Origin: Rhodocytophaga aerolata
GTDB taxonomy: Bacteria > Bacteroidota > Bacteroidia > Cytophagales > 172606-1
Assembly (NCBI RefSeq): GCF_030503435.1
Contig: NZ_JAUKPO010000013.1
Span: forward strand, 151,062 to 215,061
Direction of reading: 5' to 3'
Length of the DNA: 64,000 nucleotides
This document shows, piece after piece, positions 28,476-36,801 of this stretch. The notes below the pieces were generated by a model. That model worked only from the letters and a program-made list of their open reading frames with translations, was not told the origin of the DNA and did no database searches. How positions within the stretch are numbered: position 1 is the stretch's first letter; each line of letters begins with the position of its first letter. A program made the position numbers and the translations under genes.

Positions 28476-29036
28476 ATCAATAGACCACAGAGACCTTATA
28501 GCCCTCGGGGGAGGGCTGAGGAGCCGTACAAAATTAATGAGCTGATCAGAGTGCCCAAGGTGCGTGTAGTAGGCGAGAACGTAGAACAAGGTGTTTATGA
28601 TACCAAACAAGCACTAGCCATGGCGAAAGCTCAACAACTAGACTTGGTAGAAATATCACCGAATGCCGATCCGCCTGTTTGTAAAATCACCGATTACTCA
28701 AAATTCAAATATGAGCAGAAGAAAAAGCAGAAGGAGCTAAAAGCCAAAGCTCAGAAAGTAGTAGTGAAAGAGATCCGGTTTGGCCCTAATACTGATGAAC
28801 ATGATTTTGAATTTAAGCTCAAGCATGCGATTAATTTCCTGAAAGAAGGAGCCAAAGTGCGTGCATATGTACATTTTGTGGGAAGAACCATTGTATTTAA
28901 GGAAAGAGGAGAGATTTTATTATTAAAATTTGCCCAAGCCCTTGAAGAGCATGCAAAAGTAGATGAGTTGCCTAAACTGGAAGGCAAGCGGATGATACTC
29001 ATGTTGTCGCCAAAGCCGGTCAGTCAGAAAAAATAG
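28476..29036 (+). CDS. infC: Translation initiation factor IF-3 (non-canonical AUC start)
   Basis: 186 residues if translation begins at the ATC at 28476, as its Shine-Dalgarno sequence indicates. The N-domain has [18 protein letters not shown] and the C-domain [22 protein letters not shown]-3 rejects non-AUG starts, and in enterobacteria infC itself begins with AUU so that excess IF-3 shuts off its own synthesis. An AUC start would give the same feedback. The longer reading from GTG at 28449 would put the Shine-Dalgarno sequence within the coding region and adds no conserved residues. It is part of the thrS-infC-rpmI-rplT operon. Confidence 0.93.
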   Translation: MNRPQRPYSPRGRAEEPYKINELIRVPKVRVVGENVEQGVYDTKQALAMAKAQQLDLVEISPNADPPVCKITDYSKFKYEQKKKQKELKAKAQKVVVKEIRFGPNTDEHDFEFKLKHAINFLKEGAKVRAYVHFVGRTIVFKERGEILLLKFAQALEEHAKVDELPKLEGKRMILMLSPKPVSQKK

Positions 29037-29047
29037 ACTACTGATAT

Positions 29048-29107
29048 TTTAATGTGCTGACAGGTAGCATAAAATGTATGCAACCATATTCAGCACATTA
29101 AATTTTT
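29048..29107 (+). promoter_or_regulatory. Structured infC-rpmI leader (candidate ribosomal-protein autoregulatory element)
   Basis: A perfect 13-bp outer stem (29048-29060 with 29090-29102) encloses an inner hairpin: GGT pairs with ACC, and GCATA (29067-29071) pairs with TATGC (29077-29081) around a 5-nt loop. Asymmetric internal loops separate the two stems. Five Ts follow the outer stem, so it could also act as an attenuator. It lies 12 bases after infC and 33 bases before rpmI, the region where L20 represses this operon in other bacteria. I know no named family it matches. Confidence 0.6.
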
Positions 29108-29139
29108 AATACACAATTCACCATTTATTCAGTAAAACG

Positions 29140-29334
29140 ATGCCAAAGTTAAAAACAAATTCAGGTGCCAAAAAGCGTTTTAAGCTTACTGGTACTGGCA
29201 AAATCAAAAGAAAGCATGCTTTCAAAAGCCATATCCTGACAAAAAAGACAACCAAACAGAAAAGACGTTTAACGCATGCTACACTGGTAAGTGAAGCTGA
29301 TGAACGCAGAGTAAAACAAATGCTTGTATTATAA
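29140..29334 (+). CDS. rpmI: Large ribosomal subunit protein bL35
   Basis: 64 residues, the usual size, very basic. Signature [20 protein letters not shown] followed by [14 protein letters not shown]. It is a structural protein of the 50S subunit encoded between infC and rplT, the canonical order. The hairpin upstream may control its translation. Confidence 0.95.
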   Translation: MPKLKTNSGAKKRFKLTGTGKIKRKHAFKSHILTKKTTKQKRRLTHATLVSEADERRVKQMLVL

Positions 29335-29433
29335 CTTATAATACACCTTAGGTTTATTAATTATTTTATGTTTCACCCGGTACCTGGCTTTAAGTACAAA
29401 GATTGTCGCCAGTTATCAAAAAATTAACAAAAA

Positions 29434-29778
29434 ATGCCAAGATCAGTAAATGCGGTAGCTTCCAGAGCCCGCAGAAAAAAAATTATAAAAGCTGCCAAAG
29501 GATATTTTGGTAGAAGAAAAAATGTATTAACTGTCGCAAAAAATGCGGTTGATAAAGCCATGGTTTATTCAACCCGCGACAGAAAAGTTAAGAAGAGAGA
29601 TTTCAGAGCATTGTGGATTCAAAGAATTAATGCAGCCGTACGGCAAGAAGGACTTTCGTATTCTCAATTTATTGGTAAGTTGAACCAAGCAAATATTGGG
29701 TTAAATAGAAAAGTATTAGCTGACCTAGCAATGAATCATCCAGCTGCTTTTAAAGCAATTGTAAGTAAAGTAGCGTAG
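29434..29778 (+). CDS. rplT: Large ribosomal subunit protein bL20
   Basis: 114 residues. Signature [20 protein letters not shown], then [17 protein letters not shown] and [20 protein letters not shown]. It is an assembly protein of the 50S subunit and, in several bacteria, the translational repressor of its own operon by binding leader RNA that mimics its 23S site. It is last gene of the operon, followed by a clear terminator. Confidence 0.95.
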   Translation: MPRSVNAVASRARRKKIIKAAKGYFGRRKNVLTVAKNAVDKAMVYSTRDRKVKKRDFRALWIQRINAAVRQEGLSYSQFIGKLNQANIGLNRKVLADLAMNHPAAFKAIVSKVA

Positions 29779-29801
29779 TTTAATATACTTAATTAACAGA
29801 G

Positions 29802-29833
29802 AGCAGAAAAGAGTATTCTTTTCTGCTTTTTTT
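29802..29833 (+). terminator. Rho-independent terminator of the thrS-infC-rpmI-rplT operon
   Basis: Perfect 10-bp stem AGCAGAAAAG/CTTTTCTGCT, 6-nt loop, followed by seven Ts. Confidence 0.9.
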
Positions 29834-30301
29834 ATGCAGTAGAAAATAGTGATTTACTGTTGTAAATTTATTAAAGTTCGATTTTGTTTGATTGCTGATT
29901 GTGTTTTGGTCGACAAATGGTTATGTTACATTTGTAATTAAGTTAATTATTAAATTATACTTCCTCATTTTTATACACTTACTGATATAAATGTATATCC
30001 TGTTACATGGTTAGATAAGCTTTAACAGTTCTGAAAAGAGACAATGTTAAACCGTATTAAATCAGTTTCATTTTTTGAAGGTAGCTACAAACTTTATTGA
30101 GGCGTACTGGTGTATATTTGTTACACACACTAAAGGCCACTACCAATTTAGGCAATTATACTTTTTTATTGCTACACAGCTGTATAGTTAATACATGCTA
30201 AATAGTCCGTAGAAGCAACAGATACAAGCCTCTCAAAATTTATAAGCGAAGTAGGTAGCATTACTAAAAGTTCAAGAAAAAATAATAGACATAAGTAAAA
30301 C
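29834..30301. other. Gene-poor region (about 470 bp) with an orphan promoter
   Basis: AT-rich, with no ORF of coding character on either strand. It contains a near-consensus plus-strand promoter (29905-29934) and a second isolated -7 match TATATTTG at 30113-30120 with no good -33 box. A short non-coding transcript or remnants from integration of the nearby recombinase are possible; neither is proven. Confidence 0.4.
29905..29934 (+). promoter_or_regulatory. Near-consensus promoter with no gene downstream
   Basis: TTTG at 29905-29908, 18 bp, then TACATTTG at 29927-29934: both Bacteroidota promoter elements at nearly ideal spacing. The next plus-strand gene starts only at 31996, beyond the oppositely oriented recombinase, so the transcript has no evident product. 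Confidence 0.5.
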
Positions 30302-30338
30302 CATCAGTATAGATTTAGGTTCTTTTTCTATACTGATG
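30302..30338 (-). terminator. Terminator-like hairpin after the recombinase gene
   Basis: 11-bp perfect stem CATCAGTATAG/CTATACTGATG with a 15-nt loop, 24 bases beyond the recombinase stop. On the minus strand it is followed by GTTTTACT, a modest T-run. Confidence 0.6.
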
Positions 30339-30362
30339 ATTCTACCTCATCTTGGTATTATA

Positions 30363-31523
30363 TTACCATTCCCTCTGTTCAAGCTCGTGTTTCAGGCCGA
30401 GTCCTAACCTTTCCAGATAGCTGTTAGTCATCTCCATATTCTGATGGCGAATATGAATTTGTAATGTCTTTATATCTATACCTGCTTTGTAAGCATTGAC
30501 TACACCAGTATGCCTCCAGGAATAGAGCGTTACATCTTTTTGTTTAATTCCACAAGCCTGCAACACTTTCCGGTGCATTTCACTAACATAGGTAGGATAG
30601 ATTTTATGCCTCCCAGGCAATAAGTTTCTGGAAAAAACATAATCATCCGGATCATACTTATCTAACCGCATTGGGGCAATTTCAGCCAGTAATAGTTTGG
30701 GAATAGTTACAGGCTCTTCTTTCCGGTTTGTACTGATTTCAGCCGGCACCAGAATCTGTTTGTTTTTCAGATCAAAATCCTTGATTTTTAACTGTACCAG
30801 CTCACTTGGACGTAAAAATGTGAAATACAAAAATCTGGTAAATTTGTATAAGGGCAGATTATTATCTAACAGATACTTCTCTATGGTTAACCGTTGATGA
30901 AAATTAAGGGCTACATTTTTACATGATTCTTCAGGTAAAATTTCCACAGCATGACATGGATTTTCTTTCAATACTTCCTGTCTGATAAGAATGTTAAATG
31001 CAGTAGTTAACCTTTGTAAATAGTTGTTGTAGGTTGTGTTCCCAATACCTTTTTCAATTTTGAGCCAGTTTAGAAAAAGTATAATATGCTCCTCGTTTAC
31101 TTCTGTAATTGGTGTGTTGGCAAAATCAGTACGGTTAACCCAGTCTTTAAAAATATTCAGGAAGCTGCGGTAGGTTTGAACAGTACGGTTACGGTCGCTG
31201 TTTAACTTTGTAACAATGGCTGATTCAATGCCCTGCGCAAATGTAAAGCGTGGGGCACTGATATGAGCAGTTTTTACAGTCAACGGCTTAAACGTATGTC
31301 CGGCATCTGCTTTTTCCTGAATTTCTTTTATTACTTCTCGGGCCCATTCTTCTCGGGCATTGGCTGTTTTTAAAGCGGAAGGTGCAAAAAGCTGCTTTCT
31401 CTGCAGTTCTGATTTGTCAGCGTTCCAGGCATAATACTCTACGTACCAGCGTTTGTCCAGGTCTCCCTTTCGGTTTACCAGGCGGGCAACTTGATAGCTT
31501 TTGTCATGGGAATTGGAATTCAT
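30363..31523 (-). CDS. Tyrosine recombinase / phage-type integrase (orphan)
   Basis: 386 residues. The N-terminal half has a SAM-like DNA-binding domain (about 95-190) and the C-terminal half the catalytic domain. Catalytic residues visible: R238 in FLRPSEL, K268 in the beta-hairpin TNRKEE, R337 in YSWRHTG, H360 in IHIRHQN and nucleophile Y369 in TNSYLE. The first histidine of the usual HxxR box is tyrosine (Y334), a variation seen in Bacteroidota integrases. No phage, conjugation or cargo genes adjoin it, and no attachment-site repeat is recognised. It is either a stranded integrase or a domesticated invertase. A terminator-like hairpin follows it. Confidence 0.88.
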   Translation of the reverse strand: MNSNSHDKSYQVARLVNRKGDLDKRWYVEYYAWNADKSELQRKQLFAPSALKTANAREEWAREVIKEIQEKADAGHTFKPLTVKTAHISAPRFTFAQGIESAIVTKLNSDRNRTVQTYRSFLNIFKDWVNRTDFANTPITEVNEEHIILFLNWLKIEKGIGNTTYNNYLQRLTTAFNILIRQEVLKENPCHAVEILPEESCKNVALNFHQRLTIEKYLLDNNLPLYKFTRFLYFTFLRPSELVQLKIKDFDLKNKQILVPAEISTNRKEEPVTIPKLLLAEIAPMRLDKYDPDDYVFSRNLLPGRHKIYPTYVSEMHRKVLQACGIKQKDVTLYSWRHTGVVNAYKAGIDIKTLQIHIRHQNMEMTNSYLERLGLGLKHELEQREW

Positions 31524-31995
31524 ACATAATAGGAGTTTAGTAATGGTTTAAGCAATAAAAATGCCTCCATAACAGAAGTTAAAGAGGCTAGTATTCCAAG
31601 ACAACTTTGTAGAATGTTGTTTAGTAATAAGGTAATTTTTGTTGCGTTTTGTATGATCAAATACTTTCTAAAATTGAAGCGTTGAACATGAGAGGAACGA
31701 AAGGTTTCTATAAAAATTGCACAAAGAACCTGTTCATTAAATTTTTTTCCTCTATGCAAATTATCATCTTATTCAGGGAATTGCAATAAAAACCTGATAT
31801 AAATTAGTGCTTGCCAAGCAAAAAACTATTAGTTCCGATTGCCTTGGGAAGTAGTTCGTTTCTTTCGTAAGAGTATGAAAATGCACCTCGCTGCAGGTAG
31901 TACATATCTATTTTAAAGTATGAATTCAACAGCATGTCAATAAAACAATTTCCATATATAATGATTATATAGAGTAGTTACTTATTTACGAGAAA
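31524..31995. other. Divergent intergenic region (472 bp)
   Basis: Spacer between the recombinase (minus) and the FAD oxidoreductase (plus). On the minus strand a GCCTC/GAGGC hairpin (31563-31588) followed by ATTTTTATT sits about 30 bases before the recombinase ATG; it may be an attenuator or the end of an upstream transcript. The overlapping open frame 31520-31759 reads as non-coding. Nothing else is recognised. Confidence 0.4.
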
Positions 31996-33258
31996 ATGTC
32001 ACATCATTCAGTAATCATAATAGGAGCAGGAATTGCAGGCCTCACGTGCGCTACGTATTTAGAGCGGCAATCAGTGCCATTTGTCATGCTTGAAGCAGCA
32101 GAAGAGGTAGGAGGAAGAGTCCGGACTGACCTGGTGGATGGATTTCAGTTAGACAGAGGTTTTCAAATATTTTTAACGTCTTATCCTGAAGCAAAGCAGA
32201 TATTATCGTATGATGCATTGCAATTCCAACCATTCCGTTCTGGCGCAATTATCAGAAAGGAAGGCCGTTTTTTGCAATTGGTAAATCCGCTGAAAGAGCC
32301 ATTAGCTGCCATACCCGATCTGATTACACCTATTGGATCATTGCTGGACAAAATAAAAATTTTAAAGCTGGTAGCTGAACTGAAAGCAAAAACAATTGAC
32401 GAAATCTTCAGCCAACCAGATAGCCGTACTAAACATTTTCTGCAAAAGTACGGCTTCAGCGAAAAGATTATCCAACAATTTTTTCAACCTTTTTTTGGTG
32501 GGGTATTCTTAGAAAGGGAGTTAAGTACTTCTAGTAACTTTTTTCAGTTTGTTTTCAAACAATTTGCTGTTTCAGATGCGGTGCTTCCAATGAAAGGTAT
32601 ACAGGCAATTCCAAAGCAGTTAGTTGCTAAATTGCCGGCTGGCAGTATTAGAAAAGGGATAGCCGTAAAATTGGTGAAGGACAATCAGGTATATCTCTCG
32701 AATGGAGAGGTGCTGACTGCAGATTGTGTTGTGATGGCCGTAGATGCGACTTCAGTGAACAAATTACTAGGCAAAAATCAGGAGTATGCATTTAATGATA
32801 CAACATGTGTCTATTTTAATGCGCCTCATTCGCCGTTAGAAACACCCATGTTGGTTATTAACAGCGATGAAACAAGCCTGGTCAATCATGTATGTGTACC
32901 AAGTGATATTGCTCCAGCCTATGCCCCTGCGGGTAAATCGCTGATTTCGGTCAATATTATAAAACCTTATTCTTTTGGAGAAGAGGAATTGATCAAGCAG
33001 GTTAGGGCTGAGTTAACTCAATGGTTTGGTGAACAGGTACATACCTGGCAACATCTAAGAACCTATTCTATACCTCAAGCTCTCCCATCCTACACACCAG
33101 ACACCCAATATGACCCGAGAGTGAAACAATCAGATACTCTTTATACCTGTGGTGATTACACGGCTTACCCTTCATTGAATGGAGCTATGCAAAGTGGGAG
33201 AGAGGTGGCAGGTTTAGTAGCGGAAAAAATAAAAGGAACTCTGACAAGCAACAGGTAG
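31996..33258 (+). CDS. FAD-dependent amine-oxidase / phytoene-desaturase-like oxidoreductase
   Basis: 420 residues. The N-terminal dinucleotide-binding motif is IIGAGIAGLTCATYLERQ, followed by the second FAD signature EEVGGRVRTD. The C-terminal FAD contact is TCGDYTAYPSLNGAMQSGRE. These place it in the NAD(P)/FAD-dependent oxidoreductase family near protoporphyrinogen oxidase and carotenoid desaturases. No membrane segment is evident. It stands alone in the plus orientation, so context gives no substrate; carotenoid genes are not nearby. Confidence 0.85.
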   Translation: MSHHSVIIIGAGIAGLTCATYLERQSVPFVMLEAAEEVGGRVRTDLVDGFQLDRGFQIFLTSYPEAKQILSYDALQFQPFRSGAIIRKEGRFLQLVNPLKEPLAAIPDLITPIGSLLDKIKILKLVAELKAKTIDEIFSQPDSRTKHFLQKYGFSEKIIQQFFQPFFGGVFLERELSTSSNFFQFVFKQFAVSDAVLPMKGIQAIPKQLVAKLPAGSIRKGIAVKLVKDNQVYLSNGEVLTADCVVMAVDATSVNKLLGKNQEYAFNDTTCVYFNAPHSPLETPMLVINSDETSLVNHVCVPSDIAPAYAPAGKSLISVNIIKPYSFGEEELIKQVRAELTQWFGEQVHTWQHLRTYSIPQALPSYTPDTQYDPRVKQSDTLYTCGDYTAYPSLNGAMQSGREVAGLVAEKIKGTLTSNR

Positions 33259-33265
33259 ATAATTA

Positions 33266-33709
33266 TTAGGCGAGGCCAGGTTTACGAATCATTTTGAAGT
33301 GTTGTATATTGCATTCTTCAAACATATCGCCAACCGGCTCAAACCCGAATTTACGGTAAAGCGGCATAGCTGAAAGTTGTCCATGCAGATATAATATTTT
33401 ACCCTGTGCAACGGGCTGTAATTGGATATCAGCTAGTACAGCCCGAACTAAGGCAGAGCCAACACATCTGCCTCTGAATTCCTTCAATACAGCAAAACGT
33501 TCCAGTTTTATTCCTTTATCTGTATATCGCCACCTGGCGGTACCGCAAGGAATACCATCTGCAAACGCCAGAAAATGCCTGGAAGAAGTTTCAAATTCAT
33601 CGTATTCCGCATTGGCGGGTACCTGTTGCTCATGGACAAACACAGTTTCCCGTATGCGGTAGGCAATTTCTTGATGTTGCGGTTGGGTAATATGAATTAC
33701 TTCTATCAA
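33266..33709 (-). CDS. GNAT-family N-acetyltransferase
   Basis: 147 residues, a single GNAT fold. VFVHEQQVPANAEYDEFE marks the YjcF/ElaA-like branch. The acetyl-CoA loop is represented by LKEFRGRCVGSALVRAVL (the Q/RxxGxG/A motif), and the C-terminal strand by PLYRKFGFEPVG. It transfers an acetyl group to an unknown amine. It is convergent with the FAD oxidoreductase, with only 7 bp between stop codons. Confidence 0.88.
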   Translation of the reverse strand: MIEVIHITQPQHQEIAYRIRETVFVHEQQVPANAEYDEFETSSRHFLAFADGIPCGTARWRYTDKGIKLERFAVLKEFRGRCVGSALVRAVLADIQLQPVAQGKILYLHGQLSAMPLYRKFGFEPVGDMFEECNIQHFKMIRKPGLA

Positions 33710-33787
33710 AGGAGTATGTGGTTAGATGTGCGGTTAACAGAAAAATTCACAGAAAAGATGTATGCGATCAATTCTTATAGAAAAATC

Positions 33788-35128
33788 TTATAACTCTTTC
33801 TTTACCATCAATTTCACCGTGTTGGTTTGATTATCCGAGGCGACTCTGACAAAATACAAGCCGTTGGGTATAGAGCGAACGTCCAGGGATAGCCTATTAC
33901 CGGAGAGTGAATACGAAACTGTATTCATTGTTCTTCCTACAATATCAACAACTTCAATTTTGATATTGGAAAGATCACTGTAATTGACATAGATATTAGC
34001 GAAATCTTTTGCAGGATTAGGGCCTATATGCACTGTATTGTCTTCAGCCGATTTGAATGCTTCGCTTGATCGACGTACCAACTCTGCCCGTCTGGGACTT
34101 ACTTCCATAACTAAACGAATACGTTCCTTTTGATTTTGGGTGAACACATTCATACATAAGTCAGGCGAATAGTCTAAAAAATTTTCAATCATGTTCCGTA
34201 TTTCTGTACCAGAGCAGGTTGAAAACAGATCGGTGCAGGAGGTTGTATTATTTGGACCAGAAGCTTCGGGGGTATCTTCACAATAATCGTTTCCGCAGTC
34301 ATCGTCTCCCCAGGTGTGCAGCAAACCCAGCCAGTGAGCTACTTCATGAGTAGTCGTTCGTCCATCCCCATACACTTTAGAGGTAACAGTACCTGTACGC
34401 CTGCCAAAATTGGTATGGTTGATTACCACACCATCTGTTTTTTCCAATCCGCCAATAGGGGAGAGGCCAGGTACATCGTTTACATCTGGAAACTGGGCAT
34501 ATCCTAAATACTTATTTTTTAGTGAAGTTACCCATATATTCAGATACCGGTTGCTTGGCCAGTAAGAAATGGCTTTTAGTTTCTGATCATCTGTATTGAT
34601 GTCGAAAGAGGCTTGTTCATCAAATACCCGCACAATTCCAGTAGTTGGGTTTCCATTTGGGTCCAGGCTTGCCAGGTGAAACTCAATATTTACGTCTGCA
34701 CCCACCGGGTCTGTATTAAACCCATTTGTTCCTTCTTTGCGCCTATAGTCTTCATTTAATACTTCAAGCTGAGAAAGAATTTGCTCATCAGAAATATTTC
34801 CGTTGTTTGCCCCACCAACATATCCGCTTCTGGTATTATGTATTACATGGATAACAACCGGAATAATAATAGTCGTTTCTGTTGCATTGGTACGCAGATG
34901 AGCTCTGTTTACGGCCTTGCTACGAGCCTGTATGACCATCTGGTTTAATTTATCACGGTGTTGCCCCAGACCAGGATACCTGGCATGTAGTAAAGAATCG
35001 TACTGAGGGGTAAGACACCGGGGATCTACTTGACTATAGCCATTTGTTTGGCTAACCAAGATGAATCCCCAGAGTAGACTAAAAATAAGGCAGAAGTTTG
35101 TATAAGGTGTATTACTTCTTCTCTTCAT
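33788..35128 (-). CDS. M43 (pappalysin-like) zinc metalloprotease with type IX secretion signal
   Basis: 446 residues from the ATG at 35128 (another ATG at 35143 adds five residues); both overlap the end of the PhoH gene. A signal peptide (MKRRS..., ending near NGYSQ) sends it to the periplasm. The zinc site is HEVAHWLGLLH (H261, E262, H265, H271), the M43/metzincin signature, followed by the Cys-rich stretch DDDCGNDYCED. The last 80 residues form a type IX sorting domain (IGPNPAKDFANIYV ... GLYFVRV ... KLMVKKEL). The protease is therefore probably secreted or attached at the surface to digest external protein. Confidence 0.9.
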   Translation of the reverse strand: MKRRSNTPYTNFCLIFSLLWGFILVSQTNGYSQVDPRCLTPQYDSLLHARYPGLGQHRDKLNQMVIQARSKAVNRAHLRTNATETTIIIPVVIHVIHNTRSGYVGGANNGNISDEQILSQLEVLNEDYRRKEGTNGFNTDPVGADVNIEFHLASLDPNGNPTTGIVRVFDEQASFDINTDDQKLKAISYWPSNRYLNIWVTSLKNKYLGYAQFPDVNDVPGLSPIGGLEKTDGVVINHTNFGRRTGTVTSKVYGDGRTTTHEVAHWLGLLHTWGDDDCGNDYCEDTPEASGPNNTTSCTDLFSTCSGTEIRNMIENFLDYSPDLCMNVFTQNQKERIRLVMEVSPRRAELVRRSSEAFKSAEDNTVHIGPNPAKDFANIYVNYSDLSNIKIEVVDIVGRTMNTVSYSLSGNRLSLDVRSIPNGLYFVRVASDNQTNTVKLMVKKEL

Positions 35129-36065
35129 TTTCAGCTTGATCATATGCTTGAATTATTTCTTTGACTAAGCGGTGACGAACCACATCTTTGGCATCCAATT
35201 CCACAAATCCGATACCTTTTACATTCTTCAGTACTTTAATGGCTTCCACCAGGCCAGATTTATGATGACGAGGCAAGTCTACCTGAGATCTGTCACCAGT
35301 AACGATCACTTTAGAATTTGGACCCATACGTGTCAGGAACATTTTCATTTGCATAGGTGTGGTGTTTTGTGCCTCATCCAGCAAGATAAATGCATTATTC
35401 AGCGTTCGGCCACGCATATAGGCCAGGGGCGCAATTTCAATGATGCGGTTTTCCTGATAATACTTGAGTTTTTCACTTGGAATCATATCATCCAAGGCAT
35501 CATATATCGGGCGCAAATACGGATCTATCTTTTCCTTTAAATCACCAGGTAAAAAACCCAGATTCTCTCCGGCCTCTACGGCAGGACGGGTAATAATAAT
35601 CTTTTTAACTTCCTTGTTCTTTAAAGCTTTTACAGCCAAGGCAACAGATATATACGTTTTTCCAGTACCGGCAGGCCCCAAAGCAAAAACCAAGTCATGC
35701 TGATCGGCACTCTCTACCAAGGTTTTTTGATTGGCTGTTTTTGGTTTAATTACAGAGCCCTTTGTCCCATAAAGAAGTATATCCTCTTCGTTGGTATGCT
35801 GTACATTTACTTCATCTTTCTGAATATAATTTAAAACATTCTCCTGGGTTACTCTGCCATATTTATGATAATGATCCAGAAGAGAATTTAAGATATCGTT
35901 AATCTTAATTATTTCAGGCGTACTACCTTTTATTCTGATTTCATTACCCCTGGAAATAATCCGGCTGCTAGGAAAAGCAGCAGCTACTTCTTTAATATTG
36001 TTGTTTTCTACGCCCAGAAAATCGATCAATGAGATATTTTCCAGTGTTATTACTTTTTCTACCAA
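35112..36065 (-). CDS. PhoH-family ATPase
   Basis: 317 residues. An N-terminal KH-like region is followed by the PhoH P-loop NTPase: Walker A GPAGTGKTYIS (130-140) and Walker B NAFILLDEAQNTT (about 224-236), plus VTGDRSQVDLPRHHKSGL. PhoH/YbeZ proteins are RNA helicase-like ATPases that work with the endonuclease YbeY in rRNA maturation; YbeY is not in this window. Its stop overlaps the start of the M43 protease gene. Confidence 0.92.
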   Translation of the reverse strand: MVEKVITLENISLIDFLGVENNNIKEVAAAFPSSRIISRGNEIRIKGSTPEIIKINDILNSLLDHYHKYGRVTQENVLNYIQKDEVNVQHTNEEDILLYGTKGSVIKPKTANQKTLVESADQHDLVFALGPAGTGKTYISVALAVKALKNKEVKKIIITRPAVEAGENLGFLPGDLKEKIDPYLRPIYDALDDMIPSEKLKYYQENRIIEIAPLAYMRGRTLNNAFILLDEAQNTTPMQMKMFLTRMGPNSKVIVTGDRSQVDLPRHHKSGLVEAIKVLKNVKGIGFVELDAKDVVRHRLVKEIIQAYDQAENEEKK

Positions 36066-36275
36066 TGTATCTAGTTAAGGGTTAATAGTTAGTTAAATAA
36101 GCCGACTGCCTGTTGAAACAGAAAAGCAAATCAAAAATTAGCTATTTTTGTTTAAACCACCAAATATGACGTGAGAACTGTCACAGGCTATCATTTTCAT
36201 ACGGTAGCCAGCACCTCTCAAACATAGCTACTGCATATTTTGTTCACACTCAAGTTAATTGCTTTTAAGAAATAA

Positions 36276-36578
36276 ATGATCACTCGCTTAGTAAAAATGA
36301 CCTTTCAGGTTGACCAGATCAATACCTTTATTCAGCTTTTTGAACAATCGAAATACAAGATTAGGCAATTTTCTGGTTGTTTGCATCTGGAGTTATTAAG
36401 GGATAGTAACAAAGCAACTATTTTTTATACCTATAGCATCTGGACAGATGAAGATGCTTTGGAACAATACAGAAAATCGGAATTTTTCAGAACTACTTGG
36501 GCACAAACTAAAGTATTATTTGAGTCAAAGCCTGAAGCTGTTTCTCTGTACCAAGTATCCAACACAGATGAACTATAA
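36276..36578 (+). CDS. Putative quinol monooxygenase (ABM domain)
   Basis: 100 residues, one antibiotic-biosynthesis-monooxygenase domain: ITRLVKMTFQVDQINTFIQL, with KYKIRQFSGCLHLELLRD and YSIWTDEDALEQYRKSEFF. These small dimeric alpha/beta barrels oxidise quinols or similar aromatics, or degrade haem in some relatives. It is a single gene ahead of the tRNA. The substrate is unknown. Confidence 0.82.
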   Translation: MITRLVKMTFQVDQINTFIQLFEQSKYKIRQFSGCLHLELLRDSNKATIFYTYSIWTDEDALEQYRKSEFFRTTWAQTKVLFESKPEAVSLYQVSNTDEL

Positions 36579-36593
36579 AAATTGATAAAATAA

Positions 36594-36624
36594 TTTGCAG
36601 GTTAGACATAATGCATTAGTTTTG
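36594..36624 (+). promoter_or_regulatory. Consensus Bacteroidota promoter of the tRNA-Leu gene
   Basis: TTTG at 36594-36597, exactly 19 bp, then TAGTTTTG at 36617-36624, a full match to TTTG-N19-TAnnTTTG. Transcription would start near 36631, about 14 bases before the tRNA. Confidence 0.8.
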
Positions 36625-36644
36625 CACACCCAATTCCAATAAAT

Positions 36645-36728
36645 GCCCAGGTGGCGGAATCGGTAGACGCGTTGGTCTCAAACACCAATGGGGTCACACC
36701 CGTGCCGGTTCGACTCCGGCCCTGGGTA
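36645..36728 (+). tRNA. tRNA-Leu (anticodon CAA)
   Basis: An 84-base class II tRNA. The acceptor arm GCCCAGG pairs with CCTGGGT (36721-36727; first pair G-U), with discriminator A. The anticodon loop CTCAAAC gives anticodon CAA at 36679-36681, reading UUG. A long variable arm (GGGGTCACACCC) and the T arm GCCGG/CCGGC around TTCGACT are present. CCA is not encoded. Confidence 0.95.
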
Positions 36729-36734
36729 CATTTT

Positions 36735-36770
36735 AAGCCTCTAATTTTAGAATTAGAGGCTTTTGTTTTT
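36735..36770 (+). terminator. Terminator of tRNA-Leu
   Basis: Perfect 11-bp stem AAGCCTCTAAT/ATTAGAGGCTT with a 6-nt loop, followed by TTTGTTTTT, starting 7 bases after the tRNA. Confidence 0.88.
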
Positions 36771-36801
36771 ATATTGTTAGCTCATATCATACCAACTAAA
36801 G

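Noticed and set aside
30113..30120. Second -7 element TATATTTG in the gene-poor region
   Set aside because: No -33 box at the right distance; such octamers occur by chance in AT-rich DNA.
31520..31759. 79-residue ORF overlapping the recombinase start by ATGA
   Set aside because: Tempting as a translationally coupled partner, but the peptide has non-coding composition and contains a terminator-like hairpin.
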